NCBI GenBank assembly: GCA_010909725.1
Contig: JAACMV010000018.1
Span: forward strand, 558,001-622,000
Source of the DNA: Picochlorum sp. 'celeri'
Taxonomy: Eukaryota > Chlorophyta > Trebouxiophyceae
Length of the DNA: 64,000 nt
Direction: 5' to 3'
The notes beneath the pieces were generated by a model. That model made no database searches, was not told the origin of the DNA, and worked only from the letters and a program-made list of their open reading frames with translations. Shown here piece after piece: positions 1-9,138 of this stretch. How positions within the stretch are numbered: the stretch's first letter is position 1; the number at the start of each line of letters is the position of its first letter. The translations under genes and the position numbers were made by a program.

Positions 1-2237
1 CGCGATCCAGATACTACAGGTATGAATGCGCTCAAGTGATATGCCTCTGGATACCCTGCAGGTGATGATGATGTCTTGTGTGTGTAGACTCTGAGCATTT
101 TGATTCAAAACATAGGCGAGAAGGAGACGATATACTGCCTTTTTTCCAATAATCAGATTAATAAAATTGCATCGATGCGCTTCGATTTCGAAGATGATGA
201 AGTACTGGGACTGTATGTGAATTTGTTGAAGACTATTTCATTAAAGTTGGATGAACATACTGTACAATTTTTTTGGTGCATCCTTCGTCAAAGCAAGGCA
301 GGTTGAGGTTTCCTTTATACTCTGAAGCTCTAAAGTTTGGAACTAGTAAAGATGGAATGGTTCGGGCTGCAGTGAGGAATCTTACCTTGAATGCTTTCAC
401 AATCCCATCCATTTCTCTCCGCAGTTACTTTGGAGAAGAGGAGACACGGGATTTCTTTGATCATGTTTCGTCCGAGTTGAGGGATACATATAGACAGCTG
501 GACCAATGTTTGCAATCTAAATCGTCGAACGGAGCCCAGGTAGAGCAGCTGTTATCGTACATTGATGATGAATTCACATATTTCAATGATGTATGGTCAA
601 CAAATATACCAATGCTGCGATCTGTTGTGCTGCGATACTTTTGGAAATCGTGCATCCTTGATATTATTTTGGCGGGTTTGGTGAAAAAGAGGGGTTCATC
701 CATGCACCATATTAGCCAACTGGCAGTGCTTTGCATCTTGGAGACGTTCTTCTCATCAATTCAAAATCGTTCATTGCAAACACTTTTGGCATCAATTTTG
801 CTTGGAGGAGACTCAGTCGGCATTGCAGATGAAATTCTTGTTGAACTCAAGGGTGACTCGGATTTTGAAAAGGATATGCTGTCTGTCAAGGATTTGGTCG
901 TGAGCACCAATACAGAACAGGCACAAGCAGTGCGAGACGTATTGCTTTCTTCTCTGAAACACCATGATCCTCACATCGTCAATGGAGCAGTGCGCTTAAT
1001 AGCAAGCATCGCTGCTAATAGTAGTATATCAGAGGAGGTCTTGTCCACGATTGGTTTGGTGTTTGTTGAGAGGGGGGAAGAAGAGGTTCCAACAAGGAAG
1101 AGCACACCATCTCCAAATCATCATTTGCAGAGGAGAACCCCATCCCCAACGATGCCAGCTGATAGAGTGGATTCGTATCCAATGAGGCACTCGGAGATTT
1201 TTGAAAGCATTGCGTCGGCATCATTTGGTGATCGATTTGGAGAAATAGTGGAGGCAATGTTCAGTATTGTTCAAGTGCCAAACATTTGTCCTCTGACATT
1301 GATGGCAGCAACATGGAGCCTGGCACACATGGCTGCGCCTGACGTGCACATTTTGAAAACATATTGTGACTCAAATGTATTGCAAGATATGATGCATATC
1401 CACTGTGATATGTTGTTGCAACTCGTTTCAACAGGGCAGTGGGCTGATGGTATCCCAATGATGATGAAATTCTACTGGAAGAAACATAGACAAATGTATC
1501 AGAAGAAGACCTTTGCGAGTATGCGATCTTGTGTCCTTTCATGGGAATTCTCCAATTTCTTGCAGAGATCTGGAAAGGTAGCGCAAGAGAAGAAGAGGGA
1601 TTTGAAGTTTGACCTCAAAATGTGCTTACTGACAGTCATGAGCCTTGTCTCAACCATGCAGCTACGCCAACTTGTCAACCAAGGGCATATAGACGAGGAA
1701 TTCCCTTTCCATGGACCCATGGAGACAAGTTGGGTAAAACTCAAAGACAAAGAACCCAAAGAAGGCGACCTTGTGAACCCAAGTGGCACCACACCTTGCC
1801 ACATGGTCAATCAGAGCAACACCATGTGTGATTTGTTGCTCAAGCTAGAAACATCATCCAACCCAGATGATGCGTGGTATGACAAAGTAGTTGCGGTAGT
1901 TTTATTAGATGATAGTTCCAATAGCCTTACAGAGCCACAGAAAGTAGTAGCAGTGGCACCAGCAGCATCTGCCCAGCCAACGAATGACAAGAAGAGTGCA
2001 ACCCTCATGCATGTCGCTGTGAGGCCCCCACTCTCGACTGTTCTCAAGGCAATCACATTAGCGCCAAGCGGTGCAGATTTTTCCACATTGGATCATTGTA
2101 TTTCATTAGAGAATTGGAGTGTTTCTTTTGTATCAACCGAAGATTGCTTATTGACGCACAATCTCTTGAAACAGGTGATTGAAGATCTCCGAGAGCGCTC
2201 CACCAAGTACATTATCGATATCAAATCAACACTGTAA
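1..2237 (+). CDS. CLEC16A / GFS9 (TT9)-like endomembrane protein, 3' part, with an apparent frameshift
   Basis: The FPL domain of the CLEC16A/ema/GFS9 family is visible: a conserved TLSILIQN segment, then SNN..N....FDF.DDE, LKTISLKLDEHTVQFF, and FPLYSEALKF...MVRAAVRNLTLNAF. Family members act in Golgi/endosome trafficking and autophagy. Exons: 2-19 (reads AIQILQ), intron 20-87 (GTATGA...GTGTAG), then from 88 to the TAA at 2235-2237. The gene begins upstream of the window. Reading frame 1 runs to about 273 and frame 3 continues from there, so one base appears to be missing in the T7 run at 268-274. Restoring it gives a linker of plant-like length between the two FPL halves. A 26-nt GT-AG intron (276-301) would also join the frames but is far shorter than every other intron here. 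The rest (to 654 residues) fits the long C-terminal region of the family. Family call good; integrity uncertain. Confidence 0.8.
2233..2237 (+). terminator. TGTAA polyadenylation signal of the CLEC16A-like gene
   Basis: TGTAA overlaps the stop codon TAA of the CLEC16A-like gene. TGTAA is the usual chlorophyte polyadenylation signal. Here it is found by sequence only. Confidence 0.4.
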
Positions 2238-2260
2238 CAAAGCATGCTTTTTTTCGGTTT

Positions 2261-2265
2261 TTACA
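2261..2265 (-). terminator. TGTAA polyadenylation signal of the DDX47 gene
   Basis: TTACA on the plus strand (TGTAA on the minus strand) lies about 30 nt past the helicase stop codon, inside the 58-bp gap between the two convergent genes. Confidence 0.45.
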
Positions 2266-2295
2266 TAATCAGATACACGAAAGCAAATAATCAAA

Positions 2296-3644
2296 TCAAT
2301 ACTTGGTCTTGGAAGACCGTCGGAACAAATCATCCTCATCTGCATTGCCCTTTCTCTTGCCCTTCTTCTTGGAATCAGCTTCCTTCATTTGCATGGTAGC
2401 AATACGCTGCGCCTCCGACACCCTTTCAACGAACAACAACACAGAATCCTGCTCCGTCGGATACAATTCCAGTTTCAAACCAATCAAAGCCTCAATCTTC
2501 TGTATCATCTCCACATCATACTGCGTAACGATTGTGATGGCCCTCCCACTCCTGCCTGCTCTAGCAGTTCTGCCAACCCTATGCACGTAATCCTTCGAGT
2601 TAATAGGAACATCATAATTCACCACGATATCCACAGAAGGAATATCTAATCCTCTGGAAGCGACATCCGTCGCCACCAAAAGCTGCCGATCCCCAGCCTT
2701 GAATTTATTCAGTGCTGCCAACCGCTTGGGCTGACTCATCTGGCCATGAATAGGAATAGCTCCAAACCCGAGATTCCTCAGCATCAATGAAATCCGTCGC
2801 GTTGATTCACACGTCCGTGTAAATATCATCCCGCTCGATCCAGCTAATTCAGTGAGCAAAAACGTCAAATAACAATCCTTGAATTTTGCAGGAACAAACA
2901 GGTATTGCTGCCGCAGCGTCTCCACCGTGGAATACTTGGCTGCCACCTCAACCTTGACAGGATCCTGCAAGCACGCCCTCTGAAGCTTTGCAACTTTATT
3001 CGTCATAGTTGCAGAAAACAACTGCGTCCGCCTATTCCTCGGAATAACCTTTAAAATCTGATCAATCTCTTGTTCAAAATCCATATTCAACAGCCTATCA
3101 GCCTCATCCAGCACCAAATGCTTCAGCGTCTTCAGAGAAAACCCTTTTGTATTCGTCAAATGATCAACCACACGACCAGGAGTCCCCACAATCACATGTG
3201 GCCTCTTTGCCAGACTCATCGCCTGCGCCATCATATCAATACCCCCCACCAGCACAGCACACTTGACACCAATCCCAGCACCCAAAGCTTCAAATTGCTG
3301 CGCAATCTGAATAGCCAATTCACGCGTTGGGATAAAATTAAAGTAAACATGGCTTGAGGCTTATCCAAAAGAGCCTGTAAAATAGGAAGAGCGAATGCAC
3401 CAGTCTTGCCTGAACCAGTCTGAGCCAAACCAATCACGTCCCTGTTCTGAAGCACCAAGGGCACGGCTTGCTCCTGTATACTACTCGGACTCTTCCACCC
3501 AAGAGACACCGCTGCTTCAGCCAAATCTCTGCAAATACCTAATTTTTCAAATGCAGCTACGCTTGTCTCCTTGTCATTCCCTCCACGACCACCGCTCGCA
3601 TTCTTCGTCTGACATGCATCGTCCTTTGGCACCGCAGAGGACAT
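2296..3644 (-). CDS. DDX47: DEAD-box ATP-dependent RNA helicase DDX47/RRP3, interrupted by a one-base frameshift
   Basis: Nucleolar helicase of the 18S rRNA maturation pathway. Motifs in order: Q motif (GWKSPSSIQ), motif I AQTGSGKT, Ia PTREL, Ib TPGR, II DEAD, III SAT, then ASRGLD and [11 protein letters not shown] in the second RecA domain, with a Lys/Arg-rich tail. The family-specific stretch [16 protein letters not shown] and the VTQYDVE segment point to DDX47/RRP3 rather than other DEAD-box proteins. The start ATG at 3642-3644 gives MSSAVPKDD. The two halves lie in different frames: frame one reads FTLILS and frame two resumes at PTRELAIQI. One C (a G on the plus strand, run 3329-3331) is missing within motif Ia, and no GT-AG intron can explain it. 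Either a sequencing or assembly error or a disabled copy; the former is more likely because the rest is well conserved. Confidence 0.9.
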
Positions 3645-3830
3645 TCTTTTCTTTCGTTCTTTAACAACAGTACAATAACAAATTAATGGTATATTTATAA
3701 ATCTCTGCATGTATTTGGGAATGAGTGCCATTATTCCCATGTAGTGGATGGATGATCATTCATTGGGAGGCAAACTCTCCAAACTCCTCCTATTGAATTC
3801 AGCCTCTGCTTGAATCCTATCCAACAGACC

Positions 3831-4595
3831 TTACTCGACATGGTCCAAGGCAACCGATCGCAGAGCTTTCTCAACCTCATTATAGCTCGGCTGTGTATCA
3901 GTCGTCAGAATTGTTGTCATATCCTGTGGCCCACGAACAACAAAAATCTGCCACCCATATGGATAGGTGTACATCCACCTCGTATCATCCCCATTAATTC
4001 TCAACTGTTTTACAATATAAACATCCTGGAAGCTTTTCACTAGCTCCATGGCAGGCTTTCTGACCCAAGGCAGCACGCCAAAATCACTAATCACCTGTCC
4101 AGATGTGGTCCACTGAGGATTTGCAATAATCACCAATCCATTCTTTCTTGCCTCGGCAATCTTCCTCAACTCTCCAACAGTTTCAGCTGTTGGAAAGAGT
4201 ACCAAACCTAACGCATCACCCGTCCAAGCACCAACAGCATCAGCATCATCGATAATCTTGCCAGACAAGGGCCCTTCCAGACCAGGAAGATTCTTCATCT
4301 GCACCAACAAGTCTTCTACCATTGGCTGAGCAGCTTTGAACTGCTGTCTGATACCTCCTGGCCAATCATCTAGATCCGTTGCTCCAATTAATGGAAGAAT
4401 GATCTCAATCCTTTGGCGAGAGATCCCATCATTCCAAGCTGCCTGGCAAGCCTTGTAGGCTTGCTTGACAATCTCCGCACTACTCCGGGGAAATGTCGGC
4501 GCAGTAGTATCTGCACCATCAGTTTCACCCATAGCCCGCAGAGTGTCCAACCCCTCACTCGACTGATGTGTACACACCAAGTGTGTCAAAGACAT
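3831..4595 (-). CDS. DUF1995 (LPA3-like) plastid protein
   Basis: A 254-residue protein from the first in-frame ATG (4593-4595). The block from FPRSSAEIVKQAYKA through RIEIILPLIGATDLDDWPGGIRQQF to the C-terminal NPQWT...WMYTYPYGWQIF region is the DUF1995 domain. In plants this domain is found in LPA3 (photosystem II assembly) and related chloroplast proteins. The open frame continues upstream to 4745 without another ATG, so a short upstream exon carrying more of the transit peptide is possible. The gene is divergent from DVR across a shared 447-bp region, which fits common light or plastid regulation but does not prove it. The exact role is not known. Confidence 0.75.
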   Translation of the reverse strand: MSLTHLVCTHQSSEGLDTLRAMGETDGADTTAPTFPRSSAEIVKQAYKACQAAWNDGISRQRIEIILPLIGATDLDDWPGGIRQQFKAAQPMVEDLLVQMKNLPGLEGPLSGKIIDDADAVGAWTGDALGLVLFPTAETVGELRKIAEARKNGLVIIANPQWTTSGQVISDFGVLPWVRKPAMELVKSFQDVYIVKQLRINGDDTRWMYTYPYGWQIFVVRGPQDMTTILTTDTQPSYNEVEKALRSVALDHVE

Positions 4596-5042
4596 TGATT
4601 TTTCATGTCGTCGCTCAAGCCCATATCTGGCACTGCTGCTGATATGTGATCGCCTATTGGTTCTTGCATCACAGTGATGAGCAGATGCTTGAATTCGTCC
4701 TCCGACATTGGAAGACGAGTATAGACGAGGCAGGGGAGGAGTCAAACAACAACAACTACTACTACTGCTTACTGCTACTGCTGCTGCAGGTGATTTTCAT
4801 TGGCATCATGCTGATGATTCCAACAATACTATATATTAGCTGTGGTGTTGTACTCCTGTGTCAACAGCTATTCTCCCGGGAGACGGGCCCGTCCTTTTTG
4901 TGGCGCGATCTTTGTGTCTCAGATCAGTGAGATGAATCAATCTCGATAAGGTTTGCCAAGTTCCTGAAAATGCCCTTTTCCATCCATCTCTTTGATGTAC
5001 TACTAGAAAATACAGATATAAATACATCTTTACGGGTAAAAA
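4596..5042. promoter_or_regulatory. divergent intergenic region, DUF1995 / DVR
   Basis: Between two head-to-head plastid-protein genes. It contains CAA/CTA/CTG triplet-rich stretches (about 4745-4790) and, just before the DVR start, the sequence ACATCTTTACGGG (5024-5036), which resembles motifs before other plastid-gene starts in this window. No RNA gene seen. Confidence 0.4.
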
Positions 5043-6296
5043 ATGGTTGCATCACAGGCAATGAGGGTACTCCAGAGCAGCAACCATGTGTGCAAAGGAC
5101 ATGGTCGAATGGCCCATGTCGCCTTGCATCATTCACGGTGTACCGAGTCACAGATCAGTACAGCAAAGCACAGATGTCATCAAATGAAAAGGAATACGCC
5201 CTCAACTCTGTCGCTGAACGGACCCAGAGTGGTGTGTGCTGCTTCGAATGGCCAAGACATGGCATCAGATTACAGAACCAAGGACGAATCGGACATTAGA
5301 GTGCTGGTTGTCGGGGCGACAGGATACATAGGAAAGTTTGTGGTCAGAGAGTTGGTGAATAGAGGGTACCAGGTTGTTGCGTTTTGTAGAGAGAAGAGTG
5401 GGATTGGAGGTAAGCAGGGTATGGAGGATACCATCAAGGAATTCCCTGGGGCAGAGGTTGTCTTTGGGGATGTCACGGACATGGCGTCGCTTGACAGCGT
5501 GGGATTCAAAAAGCCAGTTGATGTGGTTGTATCGTGTCTGGCGAGTAGGACGGGTGGCATTAAGGACTCCAATCTGATTGATTATCAGGCCACCGCAAAT
5601 GCCATGAATGCAGGAAGGAAGAATGGGGCACAGCACTTTGTTCTCCTCTCTGCTATTTGCGTGCAAAAGCCTCTGCTCGAATTCCAAAGAGCGAAATTAA
5701 AGTTTGAAAAAGAATTGATGGAGGCGGGAGATATTTCATATTCCATCGTGAGGCCCACGGCCTTTTTCAAGTCATTGGCAGCCCAGGTCCAACTTGTCAA
5801 GGAAGGCAAGCCCTATGTCATGTTTGGAGATGGCACCTTGGCTGCCTGCAAGCCCATCTCTGAGAGAGATCTTGCATCCTTTATTGCGGATTGCGTCAAG
5901 CAAGACGATTTGAAGAACAAGGTTTTGCCGATTGGTGGTCCTGGAGAAGCCCTGACAGCATTAGATCAGGGAAATATGCTCTTTAGGATTACTGGTCGCA
6001 ACCCATGGTTCTTCCCCGTGCCCGTGGCTGTGATGGATGGTGCTATTGGGCTGTTCGACTGGCTCGCGAGTATTTTCCCTCAGTTGGAAGATTCAGCTGA
6101 ATTTGCAAAGATTGGAAAGTATTATGCGGTTGAAAGTATGCTTGCACTTGATCCAAAGACTGGAGAATACTCGGCCGACTTGACCCCGAGCTATGGCAAT
6201 GACACCCTGGAAGACTTTTTCAAACAAGCTGTCCAGGAAGGTCTTAAAGGACAGGAATTGGGGGATGCTGCTGTGTTTGGAATTAACAAGGAATAA
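5043..6296 (+). CDS. DVR: divinyl chlorophyllide a 8-vinyl-reductase
   Basis: This enzyme reduces the 8-vinyl group of divinyl (proto)chlorophyllide with NADPH, a late step of chlorophyll synthesis in the plastid. The 417-residue protein is a short-chain/NmrA-type Rossmann enzyme. After a transit peptide of about 85 residues rich in Ser, Arg and His, the NADP-binding loop VLVVGATGYIGKFVVREL is clear, followed by VSCLASRTGG, SYSIVRPTAFFKSL and the DVR-specific C-terminal half (GRNPWFFPVPVAVMD, YYAVESMLALDP.TGEY). Length matches plant DVR. The ATG at 5043 is the first in frame. The gene is intronless. A TGTAA signal lies at 6312-6316. The next gene on the same strand starts 44 bp downstream. 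Confidence 0.93.
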   Translation: MVASQAMRVLQSSNHVCKGHGRMAHVALHHSRCTESQISTAKHRCHQMKRNTPSTLSLNGPRVVCAASNGQDMASDYRTKDESDIRVLVVGATGYIGKFVVRELVNRGYQVVAFCREKSGIGGKQGMEDTIKEFPGAEVVFGDVTDMASLDSVGFKKPVDVVVSCLASRTGGIKDSNLIDYQATANAMNAGRKNGAQHFVLLSAICVQKPLLEFQRAKLKFEKELMEAGDISYSIVRPTAFFKSLAAQVQLVKEGKPYVMFGDGTLAACKPISERDLASFIADCVKQDDLKNKVLPIGGPGEALTALDQGNMLFRITGRNPWFFPVPVAVMDGAIGLFDWLASIFPQLEDSAEFAKIGKYYAVESMLALDPKTGEYSADLTPSYGNDTLEDFFKQAVQEGLKGQELGDAAVFGINKE

Positions 6297-6311
6297 AATT
6301 AATTAATTAAT

Positions 6312-6316
6312 TGTAA
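6312..6316 (+). terminator. TGTAA polyadenylation signal of DVR
   Basis: TGTAA, 16 nt after the DVR stop and about 25 nt before the next ATG. A TATA-like stretch (CTTTATATATAC) follows it, so end and start signals of neighbouring genes are nearly on top of each other. Confidence 0.5.
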
Positions 6317-6340
6317 GAGGTACTTTATATATACGTCGAC

Positions 6341-6904
6341 ATGATCGAGGCGAGCATCGAATCGCAAACTCCTCAACCAAAGGGAGCGACGAATGCCTTT
6401 TTCAGACCATCCAAGGTATCCTCATTTTATGGATCCCATATTGCACCACCTCAATTGAAATTGGGACGGTCGGCGTCGCATACGGTGCTTCCTTCGTTCT
6501 CGACAGATTTGAAAATTTCAAATTCACGAGAATCGGGAAAGCGACCTCGTCGGGACTATGAGATCTTTAGAGAGGAAGAGAGAAAGGAAATTATTGCATC
6601 TTGTCCAGAGTTGATGTCGGATTTTGACGAGGGGGTGTTCCGTGCTGCGGCAAAGGCCATATTCTCTGGGCTGGACTCAGAGAAGAAGATGGTGTACAGG
6701 ACCAAGGCTGCCCAAGAACGGGAGGCTGTGGCGAGTTTGGTGGGTCTGAAACATGATTCAAAGGCGAAGACCAAGAAGAAGACGAAGAAGACTGTGCAGA
6801 AGAGGAAGAAGGTTGGTTCTAGACGAGCGTCGAGGGTGCAGCTCAAAGAAGAGCACCCCACTCGTACCAGCCCACGGCTGGTGGCGATGAAAACAAAGAA
6901 ATGA
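6341..6904 (+). CDS. basic protein with a divergent HMG-box-like domain
   Basis: A 187-residue protein. Residues about 65-130 (RRDYEIFREEERKEIIASCP...FSGLDSEKKMVYRTKAAQ) have the spacing of an HMG box: aromatic residue near the start of helix 1, a middle helix, then LDSEKKMVYRTKA at the start of helix 3. The tail is strongly basic (repeated KKK/KRKK, RRASR), which suggests nuclear localisation and DNA binding. The N-terminal part is Ser/Pro-rich and probably disordered. Intronless; a TATA-like element lies just upstream of the ATG. Family assignment comes from pattern only; it could be a lineage-specific chromatin protein. Confidence 0.55.
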   Translation: MIEASIESQTPQPKGATNAFFRPSKVSSFYGSHIAPPQLKLGRSASHTVLPSFSTDLKISNSRESGKRPRRDYEIFREEERKEIIASCPELMSDFDEGVFRAAAKAIFSGLDSEKKMVYRTKAAQEREAVASLVGLKHDSKAKTKKKTKKTVQKRKKVGSRRASRVQLKEEHPTRTSPRLVAMKTKK

Positions 6905-6965
6905 TGTATTACATATTAAACATGGTTGATTATTATTATATAGTAGTATGTAGACGCGATATGGA

Positions 6966-7922
6966 TCATGCAAGATGGGCAAACAATAGAAGGAATAGTA
7001 TCTGCTGCATGGATTGTAAAACTCCATGACTTGTCACCGTCTCGCTATCCATGCTCTCTCCTGTAGTATCATCTATCAACATTGATTGTGTCATTTTATA
7101 GCAAGATAGATTCGTTAAGACACTCTGAGCCCCTTCTGCTGGGTAGTCATACATTTGCCACGTGTTGCCATTGCTATCCCTGAGCTGCACAATAATGCAG
7201 TCATTTCCAACGAGATATGCTGTTTTGGTCTCATTTGTTGTGGGTATAATTTCCTCATATACCCATCCTTTCGGCCAATATACAGATTTGAGGTTGCGCA
7301 ACCAAGCCTCATAATCTCTCATGGCTGTGGCTGCACTTTGTAGTGCCCAAAGGCAACCCCATTCATCTCGTACTGTTGCCATCCACGGAGGACCGTATTC
7401 TATATTTCTACATTCATTCAGAATAATTATAGTGACAGTTCCACGCTCTTGGGAACTCTCCACGCCCGGACCATTCGGATATTTTCCACTGCAAATAGCG
7501 TTTCCAGACACATCCCACGTCTTGGCAAAAATGTCTTGGGTTTCAACACACCCTTGTGTGCAGCTCGCTGAAACCCCGGGAGAGCGTGAAAGACAACTCG
7601 ATTGTACACCTGGAGGACTGAACTGTGCAGCAGCTGCGTATATGTCGGATTCTGGCAAGGAAGAAGCCGACCACGGCCCTGTATATCGAGTCATATTTGC
7701 TACCTCTGTGAGAACAGTCTGTACACGTGTGTTTCCATCCCCCGAACAATTTAAAGCGATTGGACCACATACTACATCATCCTGGCGACATTCGAGAATC
7801 CCTCGGATATCAATCTGCTCGTTTGCGGTGCTCCTATCAAGGGCGTCCTCGCTATGGACAAGTGTGAACAGACAGGGACAGAGGAGAAGGGACACTATGA
7901 TATGTACTCTTCTCGCCCTCAT
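6966..7922 (-). CDS. secreted or GPI-anchored Cys-rich glycoprotein, unknown function
   Basis: From the ATG at 7920-7922 this is a 318-residue protein with a strong signal peptide (MRARR, then a hydrophobic VSLLLCPCLFTLV core ending at VHS). The mature part has about 15 cysteines, several N-glycosylation sequons (NCS, NMT, NET, NLS) and a Trp-rich middle (WPKGWVYEE, TWQMYDYPAEG). The last ten residues are hydrophobic (ILFLLLFAHLA), which could be a GPI-attachment signal. I do not recognise a family. It probably works at the cell surface or in the secretory pathway. The open frame extends to 7958 only through non-ATG codons. The partial gene at the window's right end is another secreted Cys-rich protein but is not clearly related. 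Confidence 0.6.
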   Translation of the reverse strand: MRARRVHIIVSLLLCPCLFTLVHSEDALDRSTANEQIDIRGILECRQDDVVCGPIALNCSGDGNTRVQTVLTEVANMTRYTGPWSASSLPESDIYAAAAQFSPPGVQSSCLSRSPGVSASCTQGCVETQDIFAKTWDVSGNAICSGKYPNGPGVESSQERGTVTIIILNECRNIEYGPPWMATVRDEWGCLWALQSAATAMRDYEAWLRNLKSVYWPKGWVYEEIIPTTNETKTAYLVGNDCIIVQLRDSNGNTWQMYDYPAEGAQSVLTNLSCYKMTQSMLIDDTTGESMDSETVTSHGVLQSMQQILFLLLFAHLA

Positions 7923-8379
7923 CTTCCCCACTCTATTCCCTATTTTTTTACGATTCAAAAGAAAGTATCGTCGTATAGTCGCTGATCCTTCTGAAAACAG
8001 AAGTTGAGGTTCAGGGAATTTTTCATCGCAACACGGATTACGCTACTCTTTCGTTATGCAGGGGGGGTACACGGCGCCACGCATGACCCTTCAGGGTCCA
8101 AGACAAGTGCTCCGCATGGTTCACCACGCCATCATCAATCAATCAATCAATCAATCAAAGACGACACTGTTCTATTACATCTACATTTACATAGAATACA
8201 TCAGAAGAAGAAGAAGAAGCATAACAAGCAAGCATAGATCTCTTGTAGGTATAGTCTACCTATTTTTGGTAAAAATCCCCTAGAGCCCTCTCCATCTCAC
8301 CCTACACATGACGAGTAATATATAATATACATGTTGATGCACACCACCTATATATATATAATAATATACGAGCAGAAGG
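7923..8379. other. intergenic region with simple repeats
   Basis: No convincing gene. Holds an (ATCA)n tract at 8134-8158 and an AGA-rich tract near 8202-8217. It lies upstream of the secreted-protein gene and downstream of the RPAC2 gene. Confidence 0.5.
8134..8158. repeat. (ATCA)6 microsatellite
   Basis: Six tandem tetranucleotides read directly from the sequence, in non-coding DNA. Confidence 0.9.
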
Positions 8380-8958
8380 TCATAATAATAAAAAACGCAC
8401 ATCTATCGCCTCCAACATATCCTTGGTCATACAAACTGCATCCTTCATACTCTGAGCAGCAGAAATCTGTGAATCCGTCTGACAATGTATTGATATTTCT
8501 TCTCTATGCACAGGATGCTTCTGAGCATACTGCGCAATCGCTACATGAGGGCTGCACATCATACATATATATCCATCAGTTATCATCATCACTATCCTCG
8601 TGCAAGTATAGCAGCAGCAGACCACGTACTGAGACCACAACACACTGCTCAGCATAGTCCCCAGGGTATGATCTGCAATACATAGCTCTCATACATGAGC
8701 ATCGCATATGATGGAACAGACACATCTTGTATCTAGTATGAAGAGAAGACACAATTCTCTCTTTCTTTCTTTCTTTCTTCTATAGAGACTGACAACAACA
8801 ACAAGCAGAACAAGAACAGGTCATACCTTCATCCTCCACTCGTAAGACAATTGAACGCGAATCTCCATCTGCATAAATAAATATATAAATAATTAATTTG
8901 ATTTTATGGATACAGATTCAGAAACAATCGCAGATAGTCTCCAGGACTCACCTTGCAT
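8380..8958 (-). CDS. RPAC2: RNA polymerase I/III subunit RPAC2 (AC19), four exons
   Basis: AC19 dimerises with AC40 to start assembly of RNA polymerases I and III. My exon model is 8952-8958, 8827-8868, 8630-8672 and 8380-8551, which gives an 87-residue protein. All three introns are GT-AG (GTGAGT, GTATGA, GTACGT donors; TGCAG acceptors). The spliced protein shows the family core: EDEDHTLG, the helix ending WSHP, AIAQYAQKHP, then a QTD segment and a C-terminal helix. The length is close to the conserved core of plant AC19. The middle intron (8673-8826) carries a (CTTT)n tract. It sits 180 bp from a same-strand paralogue, and both share a phase-2 intron at the same codon. Family call rests on these motifs; RPB11 is the main alternative. 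Confidence 0.75.
8761..8779. repeat. (CTTT)n microsatellite inside an RPAC2 intron
   Basis: Tandem CTTT on the plus strand. On the sense (minus) strand it reads as purine-rich AAAG repeats in the second intron. Confidence 0.8.
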
Positions 8959-9138
8959 GGCTAATGTCTCAGAGTTTCACAGTCTTTGTTTCTATCATTC
9001 AATTCGCATGATATCACATCTACAATATTTCTTTTACAAATAATTCACTATTGGTAATACCCGCATGTTCGACAGAATCATGTTGCATTTTACATCAACA
9101 ACAATCAGAGCCATATATATATGTGCATGTAACAAAAA

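Noticed and set aside
276..301. 26-nt intron in the CLEC16A-like gene
   Set aside because: It has GT-AG ends and restores the frame, but all other introns are 59-161 nt; a missing base in a T run is simpler.
8500..8655. Reading of the last RPAC2 exon as a separate small gene
   Set aside because: The motifs join upstream exons in frame with GTACGT and TGCAG splice sites, giving a complete RPAC2.
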